A DNA stretch of 37,658 nucleotides from Planctomycetia bacterium. GTDB taxonomy: Bacteria; Planctomycetota; Planctomycetia; Gemmatales; Gemmataceae. Below, piece after piece: positions 15,628 to 23,848 of this stretch. The notes beneath the pieces are model-generated. The model made no database searches. It was not told the DNA's origin and saw only the letters and a program-made list of their open reading frames with translations. Where the stretch lies: positions 1 to 37,658 of the forward strand of contig SYHD01000033.1 of assembly GCA_005799265.1 (NCBI GenBank). Reading direction: 5' to 3'. The position numbers and the translations under genes were made by a program. Numbering within the stretch: position 1 is the first letter of the stretch; every line of letters starts with the position of its first letter.

Positions 15628-17055
15628 ATGGCCAACCGCACGGTCCACTGGCACGAAGGCATGTTTCTTCGTCCGCACCATTTCCAGACGGAACAGCGCT
15701 ACTGGTTGTCGGCAGGTGCGCGCAACAGCAAGTGGGACGATCATCATAACTGGGGTCTGCGCTCCTTCAACCTCGACGCCGACGCGCTGGCCAATAACCA
15801 CTTCGCGGTCCACGCTTTGGGCGCCCGATTGCGCGACGGCACGATCGTCAGCATTCCCGAAGACGGCGTGCTGGCTGAACTCGAATTGAAGGAGGCCCTC
15901 GAGCAAGACCAGCGTCTCACCGTTTACCTGGCGTTGCCGACAATGGATCTCGCCAAATCGAACGCCAGCGTCGCGGGAGGCGAAGCGGCGCAATCCCAGC
16001 GCTATCTCGTCGATTCGCAGGAGCTTGAAGACGAGAACTCCGGCGTCAATCCGCAACCGATCCAGGTGCGCCGACTCAATCTCAAGCTGCTTCTGTCCAC
16101 GCAAGACCACACGGGCTTCGATGTGCTGCCGATCGCGCGCATCGAGCGCTCGGCGCGCACCGACGCGGCCCCGCAGCTCGATGCCTCGTACATTCCGCCG
16201 CTCCTGGTCACGGATGCCTGGCAGTCCCTGAACATCGGCATCCTGCGCTCACTCTACAATCGCCTGGGCAAGAAGATCGAGGTGATCTCCAACCAGGTAG
16301 TCTCGCAAGGACTGTCGTTTGAGAGTAACGCTCAGGGCGATTCGATTCTCCTGCATCAGCTTGTCGCGCTGAATCGCGCATTTAGCCGGCTGCGCGTGAT
16401 CGCCTTCGCGCAGGGCGTACACCCGATCGAGGGCTACCTGGAGATGTGCGAACTGGTCGGCGCGTTGTCGATTTTTGGCCCGACGCGCCGCCCGCCCGAA
16501 TTGCCGCTTTACGATCACGACGATCTAGGCGCCTGCTACTTCCGCGTCAAGCAGTACCTCGATGATCTGCTCGATCTGCTCGTCGAACCGGTCTACAAGG
16601 AACGTCCCTTCATCGGCGTCGGTGTACGCATGCAGGTCGCTCTCGAACCGGCATGGCTGGAACCGAACTGGCAGATGTTCATCGGCGTTCACAGCACGCT
16701 GTCGAGCGAAGAATGCGTGCGGCTGCTGACGACGGCGGGGCAATGCGATATGAAAATCGGCAGTTCCAGCCGCGTCGATGCTATCTTCCGTACGGGTCGG
16801 GCCGGTTTGAAATTCGAATATCAGCCGATTCCGCCGCGGACGTTGCCCGCCCAACCGGGTTTGATCTACTTCGTGATTCGGCGCGACGCACAGGACGAGG
16901 AATGGCAACAAGTTCAGCGAAGTTTCACGCTGGCGCTCCGATTTAACGAAAATTTCATATCGGGCGGCGTGCAGGAGCAACGTATTCTAAAGATCAAAGT
17001 CGGCAGCCTGATTGTGCCGATGCAATATACGCTGTACCTCGTGCCGGCAACGTGA
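15628..17055 (+). CDS. tssK: T6SS baseplate protein TssK
   Basis: A 475-residue protein, near the usual 440-460. It opens with the family hallmark VHWHEGMFLRPHHFQ and keeps the ImpJ/VasE layout to a C-terminal YFVIRRDAQDEEWQQVQ and a final beta region. In the family TssK is a trimeric baseplate adaptor that joins the TssE/F/G wedge to the TssL/TssM membrane complex. GGGAGCG lies ahead of the ATG. The membrane partners TssJ, TssL and TssM are not encoded in the window. The gene lies 90 bp after the sheath-like fusion, with a repeat in the gap, and 71 bp ahead of an unknown gene. Confidence 0.95.
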   Translation: MANRTVHWHEGMFLRPHHFQTEQRYWLSAGARNSKWDDHHNWGLRSFNLDADALANNHFAVHALGARLRDGTIVSIPEDGVLAELELKEALEQDQRLTVYLALPTMDLAKSNASVAGGEAAQSQRYLVDSQELEDENSGVNPQPIQVRRLNLKLLLSTQDHTGFDVLPIARIERSARTDAAPQLDASYIPPLLVTDAWQSLNIGILRSLYNRLGKKIEVISNQVVSQGLSFESNAQGDSILLHQLVALNRAFSRLRVIAFAQGVHPIEGYLEMCELVGALSIFGPTRRPPELPLYDHDDLGACYFRVKQYLDDLLDLLVEPVYKERPFIGVGVRMQVALEPAWLEPNWQMFIGVHSTLSSEECVRLLTTAGQCDMKIGSSSRVDAIFRTGRAGLKFEYQPIPPRTLPAQPGLIYFVIRRDAQDEEWQQVQRSFTLALRFNENFISGGVQEQRILKIKVGSLIVPMQYTLYLVPAT

Positions 17056-17126
17056 TCGTCGCTTGCGACTTAGCCCTCACGTGTTCGCTTCCGAACGTTT
17101 ATCCGCAAGCGGCGAAGGAGAAAGTA

Positions 17127-17705
17127 ATGGACCAACCCGAGCCGCTGCCGCGTGAGCCGTCGCTCAACGAACTGTGTTGTCTGTCGGCGTCGGCGAATAT
17201 CGTCTACGCAGTCCGCTGCGGACGGCGCGTGCAGCCGAAGTATCGGCCCATTCACGAAGATGCCGCCAAGATGGCGACGATCGTCGATTCATCGCTGTGC
17301 TGGGCGGAGATGTCGCTGACGCGAAGCATGTCGATCGATGAGAGCGTGCGGATGCTGGTCGAGGCCGCCAACGCGGTTGCCGGGGAGAGTAGTGATCCGA
17401 GCGATTTCCCCGCCTACGCGGCCTATCATGCGGTGCGCGGCGCCGTGCTCACGGCCGAGAGCGCCGCGCAGTTGCCGATGGAAAGTTTCTTGGAAATCGT
17501 GGCCGCGTCATTCGGAGCGAGCCGTGTGCTGCTCGCCAGCGTGCCGCGGCTGATTCACGCCCAGACTGTCGCGGCGCTGAGGGCCGATTACGATAAACTG
17601 ACGCAGCTAGGCCTCGGCCAGGGCTCCGAGCGAGGCGCGGGCGTTGATCCCACCGTGCAAGGGCCGTTGGGCGAATTGTGGGTGGGCAAGGCGCCAACCT
17701 GGTGA
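17127..17705 (+). CDS. Protein of unknown function in the T6SS cluster
   Basis: The product is 192 residues from the ATG at 17127, chosen because AAGGAG sits just upstream; an in-frame ATG at 17052 overlaps tssK and lacks a site. I do not recognise a domain. It has no signal peptide or membrane helix. It is Ala/Ser-rich and probably mostly helical, with an ELCCLSASANIVYAVRCGRR segment near the start, a central helix FPAYAAYHAVRGAVLTAESA, and a Gly-rich end. It does not resemble TssL, TssJ, TagF or a spike protein. It lies between tssK and tssA in the same direction, so it is likely co-expressed with the apparatus; a chaperone, adaptor, effector or immunity role are all open. Confidence 0.7.
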   Translation: MDQPEPLPREPSLNELCCLSASANIVYAVRCGRRVQPKYRPIHEDAAKMATIVDSSLCWAEMSLTRSMSIDESVRMLVEAANAVAGESSDPSDFPAYAAYHAVRGAVLTAESAAQLPMESFLEIVAASFGASRVLLASVPRLIHAQTVAALRADYDKLTQLGLGQGSERGAGVDPTVQGPLGELWVGKAPTW

Positions 17706-17955
17706 TAGCGAGATTTTTTCAGAAGCAGGTCAATTTGCCGCGGCATTGTAAATCTCCCTCGCAGTGTGACGATCTCCTCACGCGGAGTGCGAGGACTACA
17801 ATCCTAACTCGTAACTGACCAAAACGATTTTCTTGTTGCTTTGTCTCTTGTCGGCGTATAGGGTCATCCGGAAGATGTTTCCTTGCGACGACGCGATTGG
17901 TCCCTGTGAGTCTGGTCAAGGCCGCGCCAGCCATGATTGCCGGAAGTGAGTAGGC
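17706..17955. other. Intergenic region ahead of tssA
   Basis: This 250-bp gap has no gene. It contains an inverted repeat of 7 bp, CCTCGCA (17757-17763) and TGCGAGG (17788-17794), within a CTCACGCGGAGTGCGAGG stretch that looks like part of another short palindromic repeat. A separate promoter for tssA onward could lie in the AT-richer part 17800-17880, but no convincing boxes were seen. Confidence 0.4.
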
Positions 17956-18996
17956 ATGCCGAGCCCTTCTCGGATAGATATCGACGCTCTTCTGACACCG
18001 ATTGCGGGGGCGAATCCGGCCGGGGACACCGTTTCATTTGTCGCGCGCAAGAAGATGGACGACGCCCGCAAGGAGGTTAATCCCGAGTCCTTCGCGGCTG
18101 ACGATCCGCGCCGGCCGGAACAGCCGATCGTTGCCGATTGGCCCGGCATACAGCGCATGGCCATCGACACGTTGACCGGCGCGTCGAAGGATCTGCTGGT
18201 CGCGGCACGCTTGACCGAATCCCTCGTCAAGCAGTTCGGCTTCGGCGGAGCGCGCGACGGTTTGCAATTGCTGAAGCGCATGATTGAGGAAGCATGGGAT
18301 CGCATCAATCCGCCTATTGAAGAAGGCGATCTCGAACCGCGAGCGGCGGCGTTCAATTGGCTAGGCGATCCCGATCGCGGCGCTTTTTTCCCCAACTCGC
18401 TCCGCCAGGTCGCGCTCGTGCGCCTCGACGGCGCCGCGTTCGGCTGGCAGTACTGGCGCGACGTGCAAGACGGAAAGGGCGCCGCAAAAAAAACGGATTT
18501 CGAGCGCGCCATCGCGGTGGCGACACGCGAGGAGTGCCAGAGTGTCGTGGACGACATCGCAGGCAGTCTGCTTGAAGTCGAGGCCCTGGGGGTCGTTCTC
18601 GAAGGCAAAATGGCGGATGCGGCCCCTTCCCTGGGCGAAATTCGTAAGGCGATCCAGGACTGCCAGACACTTGCTCAGGAGATTCTCAGTCGCAAGGGGC
18701 CGGCGCCTAGCTCGGCTGCGGAGGCAAGCGATGCCGGGGGCTCGGCGTCGGGTGCAGGCGAAAGTTCGGCGCGACGTGCCAACAACCGTGATGAGATTTA
18801 CGCCCGCTTGGGGGAGTTGTCCGCGCAACTAATTCAGATGGAACCGCACAGCCCCGCTGCATATATTATTCAACGTGCGGTTAAGCTAGGACAGCTTCCG
18901 TTGCCCCAACTCATGAAAGTGTTGATCCGCAATCAGGAGGTGTTGAACGAACTCAATCGCGATCTCGATCTCGGCTACGAATCGCCCAACGAATAA
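17956..18996 (+). CDS. tssA: T6SS protein TssA (ImpA N-terminal domain)
   Basis: A 346-residue protein. The N-terminal ImpA domain opens with IDALLTPIAGANPAGD and includes DWPGIQRMAIDTLTGASKDLLVAARLTE; the middle FGWQYWRDVQ also matches. An Ala/Ser/Gly linker (about 245-275) precedes a C-terminal domain ending EPHSPAAYIIQRAVKLGQLP and LPQLMKVLI, the typical ImpA tail. In the family TssA primes baseplate assembly and caps the growing sheath. It is compact compared with long TssA types, which suggests the short class with a small oligomerising end domain. It precedes tssB by 109 bp, a gap filled by a purine/pyrimidine repeat. Confidence 0.92.
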   Translation: MPSPSRIDIDALLTPIAGANPAGDTVSFVARKKMDDARKEVNPESFAADDPRRPEQPIVADWPGIQRMAIDTLTGASKDLLVAARLTESLVKQFGFGGARDGLQLLKRMIEEAWDRINPPIEEGDLEPRAAAFNWLGDPDRGAFFPNSLRQVALVRLDGAAFGWQYWRDVQDGKGAAKKTDFERAIAVATREECQSVVDDIAGSLLEVEALGVVLEGKMADAAPSLGEIRKAIQDCQTLAQEILSRKGPAPSSAAEASDAGGSASGAGESSARRANNRDEIYARLGELSAQLIQMEPHSPAAYIIQRAVKLGQLPLPQLMKVLIRNQEVLNELNRDLDLGYESPNE

Positions 18997-19011
18997 GCAT
19001 TATCCATCACC

Positions 19012-19088
19012 AAGGAAAAAGTAATATGGCAAAAGGAAAAAGTGAGGCATCGCCACTCTTGCCTTTTTTTCTTTTTTCCTTTTCCTTC
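19012..19088. repeat. Purine/pyrimidine inverted repeat, GGAAAAAGTGA type, copy 2
   Basis: GGCAAAAGGAAAAAGTG (left) faces CACTCTTGCCTTTTTTTC (right) over a short loop, flanked by further AAGGAAAAA and TTTTTTCCTTTTCC tracts. It closely resembles the element at 15550-15606. It occupies nearly all of the tssA-tssB gap, immediately before the tssB ribosome site. Confidence 0.55.
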
Positions 19089-19105
19089 CTCTAGGGGATT
19101 TCTTT

Positions 19106-19639
19106 ATGGCAGAGAGTACTCAACATAAGCTGGACCGCGTCCGCCGGCCACGCGTGCAAATCACGTACGACGTGGAAACCGGTGGCGCCATGCAAAAGGT
19201 CGAGTTGCCCTTCGTGGTCGGCGTGCTCGCCGACCTCTCGGGTTACCCGAAGACTGCGCTCAAGCCGCTCAAGGATCGCAAGGGCACGTTTATCGATCGC
19301 GACAACTTCAACGAGATCCTCGCCAAGGCGACCCCGCGCGTGGCCATGCGCGTGCCGAACAAACTCACCGATGAAAAGGACAAGCTGCTGCCGGTCGAGC
19401 TGAACTTTAAGAGCATGGACGATTTCGAGCCGGCCCAGGTTGCCGCGCAGATCCCCGTCCTGAAAGAATTGCTCGACATGCGTCATCGCCTTACGCAGAT
19501 TCTTTCCAAGATGGAAGGCAACGATCAACTCGAAGCTCTCTTGACCGACGTCTTGAGCAACTCGGACAAAGCGTCAGCCGTTGCCAAGGCTCTCGAAACC
19601 ACGGAACAACCACCGGCCGCCCCCCAGGGAGGAAACTAA
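19106..19639 (+). CDS. tssB: T6SS sheath small subunit TssB (VipA)
   Basis: A 177-residue protein, close to the usual 160-180. It has the family signatures RPRVQITYDVETGGA, LPFVVGVLADLSG, the FIDRDNFNEILAK segment and KSMDDFEPAQVAAQIPVL, then an acidic helical end. TssB pairs with TssC to form the contractile sheath around the Hcp tube. AGGGGAT precedes the ATG. The gene ends one base before the tssC start, with the tssC ribosome site (AGGGAGG) inside its last codons, so the two are translated together as expected for a fixed-ratio heterodimer. Confidence 0.97.
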   Translation: MAESTQHKLDRVRRPRVQITYDVETGGAMQKVELPFVVGVLADLSGYPKTALKPLKDRKGTFIDRDNFNEILAKATPRVAMRVPNKLTDEKDKLLPVELNFKSMDDFEPAQVAAQIPVLKELLDMRHRLTQILSKMEGNDQLEALLTDVLSNSDKASAVAKALETTEQPPAAPQGGN

Positions 19640-19640
19640 T

Positions 19641-21116
19641 ATGCCAGCTGAACAACAAGCCGAAGCCGCCGCCGCAACTACGACGACCGCGGAGCCCGGC
19701 CTTCTGGATCAAATCATCCAGGCGACGAGGCCCCAGGATGACATCGAAATCCGTCGCGCCAAGGACAACTTCCGCGGATTCCTCGATCAGGTCATGGCCT
19801 CCAAGGGCAAGGCCGTATCGAAGAATGTCGAAGCCCAGATGAAATTCTGGATTGCCGAAATCGACAAAAAGCTGACCGCCCAGCTCAACGAAGTGATGCA
19901 CAATCCGGACTTTCAGAAGCTGGAATCGACCTGGCGCGGCTTGCACTATCTCGTCCATCAATCCGAGACGGGCGAGAACCTAAAAATTCGCGTCCTCAAC
20001 GTCAGTAAAAAGGAACTCTTCAAGGACCTCGAAAAGGCGGCCGAATTCGACCAGAGCACCCTCTTCAAGAAGATCTACGAAGAGGAATTCGGTCAACTCG
20101 GCGGCAAGCCCTACGGCATGCTCGTGGGCGACTACGAGTTTGGCCGCAGCGCCGAGGACATCAGCCTCCTGGAGATGGTCTCGCACGTCGCGGCGGCTTC
20201 CCATGCGCCATTCGTGGCGGCGGCGGCGGCGAAGATGTTCAACTTGCAGAATTTCTCCGAACTCTCCAAGCCGCGCGACATGGCCAAGATCTTCGATGGT
20301 GTCGAATATGCCGCGTGGAAGGCGTTCCGCGATTCGGAGGACTCGCGCTATACCGCGCTGGCGATGCCGCGCGTCTTGGCGCGGCTTCCCTATGGCAAGG
20401 ACTTCAAGACCGTCGAAGAGTTCAACTTCGAGGAAGCGGTGGATGGCACCGATCCAGAGAAGTACTCTTGGATGAACGCCGCCTGGGCCTACGCCGCGCG
20501 CGTTACCGACGCCTACTCCAAGTACGGTTGGTTCTCGCGCACCCGCGGTGTCGAGGGGGGCGGCAAGGTCGAAGGCTTGCCGGTGCACACATTCCCGACC
20601 GATGACGGATCCGTGGCGATGAAGTGCCCGACCGAGATCGCGATCTCCGATCGCCGTGAGTTCGAGCTGTCGAACCTCGGCTTCCTGCCCATCATCCACA
20701 GCAAGGACACGAACTTCGCGGTCTTCATGGGCGCACAGTCGTGCCAGAAGCCGAAGACGTACTTCGACAAGGCCGCCAACGCCAACGCGGAGTTGTCGGC
20801 GAAGTTCAACCTGCTGATGTGCAATTCGCGGTTTGCCCATTACTTGAAGGTCATGGCCCGCGACAAGATCGGTTCGTTCATGACCGTGGATGATTGCTCG
20901 CGCTGGCTGAATAACTGGATCAAGAATTACTGCGTCGATCCTGCCGGCGCCAGCGACCAGACCAAGGCGATGTATCCGCTCTCGGAAGCGTCCGTGAACG
21001 TGCAGGAAGTGGCGGGCAAGCCGGGCTGGTATGAGGCCGTCGCCTACCTGAAACCACACTTCCAGATGGAGACGTTGACCACGTCGATGCGTCTGGTGGC
21101 CTCGGTGCCGAAGTAA
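19641..21116 (+). CDS. tssC: T6SS sheath large subunit TssC (VipB)
   Basis: A 491-residue protein, the usual length. Start 19641 is set by AGGGAGGAAA just upstream; an earlier in-frame ATG at 19581 lies inside tssB. Family segments include KKLTAQLNEVMHNPDFQKLE, STWRGLHYLV, GMLVGDYEFG, LARLPYGKDFKTVEEFNFEE, SWMNAAWAYAARV and the end domain VDDCSRWLNNWIKNYCVDP. With TssB it forms the contractile sheath. The C-terminal strand region is intact here, unlike in the fusion paralogue upstream. A strong hairpin follows the stop, before hcp. Confidence 0.97.
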   Translation: MPAEQQAEAAAATTTTAEPGLLDQIIQATRPQDDIEIRRAKDNFRGFLDQVMASKGKAVSKNVEAQMKFWIAEIDKKLTAQLNEVMHNPDFQKLESTWRGLHYLVHQSETGENLKIRVLNVSKKELFKDLEKAAEFDQSTLFKKIYEEEFGQLGGKPYGMLVGDYEFGRSAEDISLLEMVSHVAAASHAPFVAAAAAKMFNLQNFSELSKPRDMAKIFDGVEYAAWKAFRDSEDSRYTALAMPRVLARLPYGKDFKTVEEFNFEEAVDGTDPEKYSWMNAAWAYAARVTDAYSKYGWFSRTRGVEGGGKVEGLPVHTFPTDDGSVAMKCPTEIAISDRREFELSNLGFLPIIHSKDTNFAVFMGAQSCQKPKTYFDKAANANAELSAKFNLLMCNSRFAHYLKVMARDKIGSFMTVDDCSRWLNNWIKNYCVDPAGASDQTKAMYPLSEASVNVQEVAGKPGWYEAVAYLKPHFQMETLTTSMRLVASVPK

Positions 21117-21125
21117 ATATCATTT

Positions 21126-21190
21126 CGTGGCATGCGATTTCAGTCAAGTGATGGTAGGATGACAGCGCGGGACTGAAATCGTATGCCACG
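21126..21190. repeat. 19-bp hairpin between tssC and the first hcp
   Basis: CGTGGCATGCGATTTCAGT (21126-21144) pairs with 21172-21190 over a 27-nt loop; the single mismatch becomes a G-U pair in RNA. The stem would fold in the transcript between sheath and tube genes. No T-run follows, so it is not a classic terminator; it may protect or process the mRNA. Confidence 0.7.
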
Positions 21191-21238
21191 GGGCAAAAGC
21201 GGGGATACGATCTTTTATCTACCAAGGAGAATCCACAT

Positions 21239-21790
21239 ATGGCCGTTGACGCCTTCATCTACTTCGAGCCCGCCACCGGCGGTGTCCAGCCCGACGGGGA
21301 AACCACGGACTCGTACTTTTCCACCAAAAAAGCTTTCGAGATCAAGGAATTCAGCTTCGATGTCGAAAACCCGGCCACCATCGGCTCGGCGACCAAGGGC
21401 GCCGGCGCCGGCAAGATCAAGTTCAACGAGTTCAACATAAAGAAAACGACCGACTACGCCTCGCCGATCTTCTTCAAGAACTGCGTGGTCGGCGCCCACT
21501 ACAAGTCGGTCGTGATCGCCATCCGCAAATCGGGCGGGTCCACCAAGGTCTCGGGCATGCCGTATCTCGAATACGCCTTCAGCGAGGTCTTCTCGACCAA
21601 GATGGAATGGTCAGGGCCGGGCGACGAAGCCCCCGAAGAAAGCATTACTTTTGTGTACGGACAATTGGGTATTTGTTACCGCGCCCAGAAAATAGACGGT
21701 TCGTTGGAATCCGCCAAACTGCACGGGTGGGACCAGTTGCTCAACAAGTCTTGGACCCCGACCGCAGGTAGTTTTTCCGGCCAAACTTGA
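21239..21790 (+). CDS. hcp: Hcp (TssD) T6SS inner-tube protein, paralogue 1
   Basis: A 183-residue protein of the Hcp family, opening MAVDAFIYFEP with AFEIKEFSFDVEN, then KFNEFNIKKTTDYASPIFFKN and the EYAFSEVFSTKMEWSG segment. Hcp hexamers stack into the tube inside the sheath and can carry effectors. AAGGAGA lies 9 bases ahead of the ATG, one of the best ribosome sites in the window, fitting a highly expressed structural protein. The C-terminus has a KLHGWDQLLNKSW motif shared with paralogue 2. Confidence 0.95.
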   Translation: MAVDAFIYFEPATGGVQPDGETTDSYFSTKKAFEIKEFSFDVENPATIGSATKGAGAGKIKFNEFNIKKTTDYASPIFFKNCVVGAHYKSVVIAIRKSGGSTKVSGMPYLEYAFSEVFSTKMEWSGPGDEAPEESITFVYGQLGICYRAQKIDGSLESAKLHGWDQLLNKSWTPTAGSFSGQT

Positions 21791-21884
21791 TCCCAGACGA
21801 CGCTCGTTCGCCGCGCAGTCGGTCCGAAATTTTATCCACCCGTCGCGCAACCGCGTGTTGAGTCTAACATAAGGAGAAACTACT

Positions 21885-22436
21885 ATGGCCGTTGATGCCT
21901 TCATCTATTTCATTCCCAACGACAACGCGAAATCATTACTCCCCAAGGGCGAGACCCAGGATGATTTTTTCAAAACTCGCAATGCTTTTGAAATAAAGGA
22001 ATTCAGCTTCGACATCGAAAACACAGCCACCCTCAGTTCGGCGACCACCGGCGCCGGCGGCGGCAAGGTCAAATTCAATGAGTTCACCATCAAGAAGCCC
22101 ACCGATTCCGCTTCGTCTCTGTTCTTCCGCAACTGCTGCTCGGGTCTCCACTACAAGACGGCGATTATCGCCATCCGCAAATCCGGCGCTGACACCGAGA
22201 CAGCCGGCAAGCCGTTCCTCCAATTCGCCTTCGGCCTGGTCTTTACCACCAAGATCGAATGGAGCGGCCCCGGCGACGAAGGACCCGAGGAAGGCATCAC
22301 TTTCGCATTCGGCACGCTCGGCATCTGTTACTTTAAGCAGGAGGAGGATGGTTCACTCACACAAAAACGCATGGTCGGCTGGGATCAGATAAAGAATGCC
22401 GAAATCGCCAATCCCGTTTTCGATGTGGCCCCCTAG
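21885..22436 (+). CDS. hcp: Hcp (TssD) T6SS inner-tube protein, paralogue 2
   Basis: A 183-residue protein close in sequence to paralogue 1: same MAVDAFIYF start, AFEIKEFSFDIEN, KFNEFTIKKPTDSASSLFFRN, TTKIEWSGPGDEGPEEGITF and VGWDQIKNAE. Differences cluster in the loop after residue 10 and in the tail. AAGGAGA precedes the ATG. Tandem near-copies suggest gene duplication, and the products could form mixed or alternative tubes. A 270-bp gap with a palindrome separates it from the third hcp. Confidence 0.95.
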   Translation: MAVDAFIYFIPNDNAKSLLPKGETQDDFFKTRNAFEIKEFSFDIENTATLSSATTGAGGGKVKFNEFTIKKPTDSASSLFFRNCCSGLHYKTAIIAIRKSGADTETAGKPFLQFAFGLVFTTKIEWSGPGDEGPEEGITFAFGTLGICYFKQEEDGSLTQKRMVGWDQIKNAEIANPVFDVAP

Positions 22437-22706
22437 CCACGTGGCAAGGGGCACTTTCGCGCGGACATTGGTGTTCCTCTCCTTTCCTCCCTTTCCTCAG
22501 AGAACGAGGAGAGAAACGCGAAACGTGTGGTATGACCGCATTGACACGCCGAGCTTGGAAATGAAGTGCGCTTTCTGCGGTCAAGAAGGTTGCATTCATC
22601 CCAACCCGAAGCGCAAGCGAGGGGAACCGCATCCCTCGCTTGCGTTTCGGGTTGGAAACAGGAAGATTAAGCCGCTCGCGGTATTGGTCCGTTAGGAGGG
22701 ATTGTC
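22437..22706. other. Intergenic region between hcp paralogues 2 and 3
   Basis: These 270 bp contain a pyrimidine-rich stretch (22476-22500) facing a purine-rich one (22500-22520), and the CCAACCCGAAGCG palindrome at 22601-22655. Short open frames exist but none has a ribosome site or recognisable product. Its length contrasts with the tight spacing elsewhere in the cluster and suggests that hcp3 was added separately or has its own promoter. Confidence 0.45.
22601..22655. repeat. 23-bp palindrome, CCAACCCGAAGCG type
   Basis: Arm 22601-22623 (starts CCAACCCGAAGCGCAAGCG) pairs with 22633-22655 with one mismatch that would be a G-U pair, over a 9-nt loop. It is a compact, stable hairpin typical of dispersed planctomycete palindromes as I recall them. 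Confidence 0.8.
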
Positions 22707-23255
22707 ATGTCTATCGACGCATTCATGTATTTTGAACCGACAATGTCCAAGACTGGTAACGTGATCATCTCAGGCGAAACTACCGACGTAGGCGGAGGCG
22801 CAAGCGCACCGAAAGCCTTCGAGATAATGAGCTTCAGTTTGAATTCCTCCAACTCGTCACCAGAGGGGGGGACTAGCTCTCATCGTACTATTTCAGTCGG
22901 CAGCATAGAAATATCCAAGCCCTTCGACATTGCCTCGTGCGGGTTGTTCTCGGCCTGTACGAGTAAGGACTGCGTCTTCGAAAAGGCCGTGGTGCTCTTT
23001 CGTAAACTGGACGGCAAAATACCTTTCATCTATCTCAAGTACGTAATCAAAGAAGTCAGGATCGAATCCGTCGATTGGACGATCAGCAGCGTGGATAGCA
23101 GCACCGAAATGCCCGATCAGGAAAAAATCGCGGTGTCCTTCAATTCGTGCGACATCTTCTACTCACCGCAAACCGAAAAGGGCGTTAAGCAGCAAAGATT
23201 CGACGGGGAAGTGAAGAAATCCGCGAGCTATAGTAACTCGACAGGCAAGTCTTAG
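22707..23255 (+). CDS. Divergent Hcp (TssD) family protein, paralogue 3
   Basis: A 182-residue protein. It keeps the Hcp opening MSIDAFMYFEP, KAFEIMSFSL, IEISKPFDIAS and a late IESVDWTI segment, but most of the core differs from paralogues 1 and 2. It has several cysteines (in FSACTSKDCVF and FNSCDIF) and a Ser-rich loop, and its DNA looks lower in GC than its neighbours. AGGAGGG lies ahead of the ATG. It could be a specialised tube subunit, an effector-carrying Hcp, or a recent acquisition. It is followed 5 bases later by tssE, so it is part of the same transcript. Confidence 0.8.
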   Translation: MSIDAFMYFEPTMSKTGNVIISGETTDVGGGASAPKAFEIMSFSLNSSNSSPEGGTSSHRTISVGSIEISKPFDIASCGLFSACTSKDCVFEKAVVLFRKLDGKIPFIYLKYVIKEVRIESVDWTISSVDSSTEMPDQEKIAVSFNSCDIFYSPQTEKGVKQQRFDGEVKKSASYSNSTGKS

Positions 23256-23260
23256 GATTA

Positions 23261-23767
23261 ATGAGGCCTTCCGGGAGACGCAAAACCGTGCCCGCCGTGG
23301 ACGCCAAACATCCGCTGCTGCCGTCGCTCTTGAGCCGTCTGCTCGATCCCGAATCGATGCACTCCGCGGACGGGGGGTATCATTTGCGAGAGATGATCGA
23401 CGCCATTCGCTTCGATCTCGAAGACCTCTTCAACACGCGCCAGTCGGGCGTCGTCGTTGGCCGCAAGTATCCGGAATTGCAGAACTCGATCGTCACCTAC
23501 GGCCTGCCGGACCTTACCTACATCGATATCAATAACAACGCCCAGTGCGAGCGCATCTGCAAGACGCTGGCAACTTTGGTCGCGCGCTCCGAGCCACGCA
23601 TTCAGAACGTCCGCATTAACGTGGTCAAGGGCGAGGCGGTGAACGGCCGCAATGTGCGCTTTCATATTGAAGGGCAACTGGCGGCCGATCCCGCTCCCGA
23701 CCTGGAATTCGACACCATCTTCGAACGGGGAACGGGGCGAACGTCGGTGGAAGCCAAGGGCGCGTGA
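23261..23767 (+). CDS. tssE: T6SS baseplate protein TssE (gp25-like)
   Basis: A 168-residue protein with the gp25/TssE pattern: LLPSLLSRLLDPES near the start, then FDLEDLFNTRQ, then YPELQNSIVTYGLPDLT, and a C-terminal beta segment ending VRFHIEGQLAADP. It is part of the TssE/F/G wedge that starts sheath assembly. The start at 23261 lies 5 bases after hcp3; a GTG at 23288 is possible. It precedes tssF by 81 bp. Confidence 0.93.
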   Translation: MRPSGRRKTVPAVDAKHPLLPSLLSRLLDPESMHSADGGYHLREMIDAIRFDLEDLFNTRQSGVVVGRKYPELQNSIVTYGLPDLTYIDINNNAQCERICKTLATLVARSEPRIQNVRINVVKGEAVNGRNVRFHIEGQLAADPAPDLEFDTIFERGTGRTSVEAKGA

Positions 23768-23848
23768 AGCTCCGACCGCTTGTGATTAAACGTTCGCAGG
23801 CTCGTTTCCGAGCTTTACAAAGCCGCAAGCGGCACGATCGGCGTATTC

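Noticed and set aside
19980..21059. Long minus-strand open frame antisense to tssC
   Set aside because: The plus strand encodes a clear TssC; the antisense frame is an Arg/Gly/Leu-rich by-product of high GC3 and has no recognisable domain.
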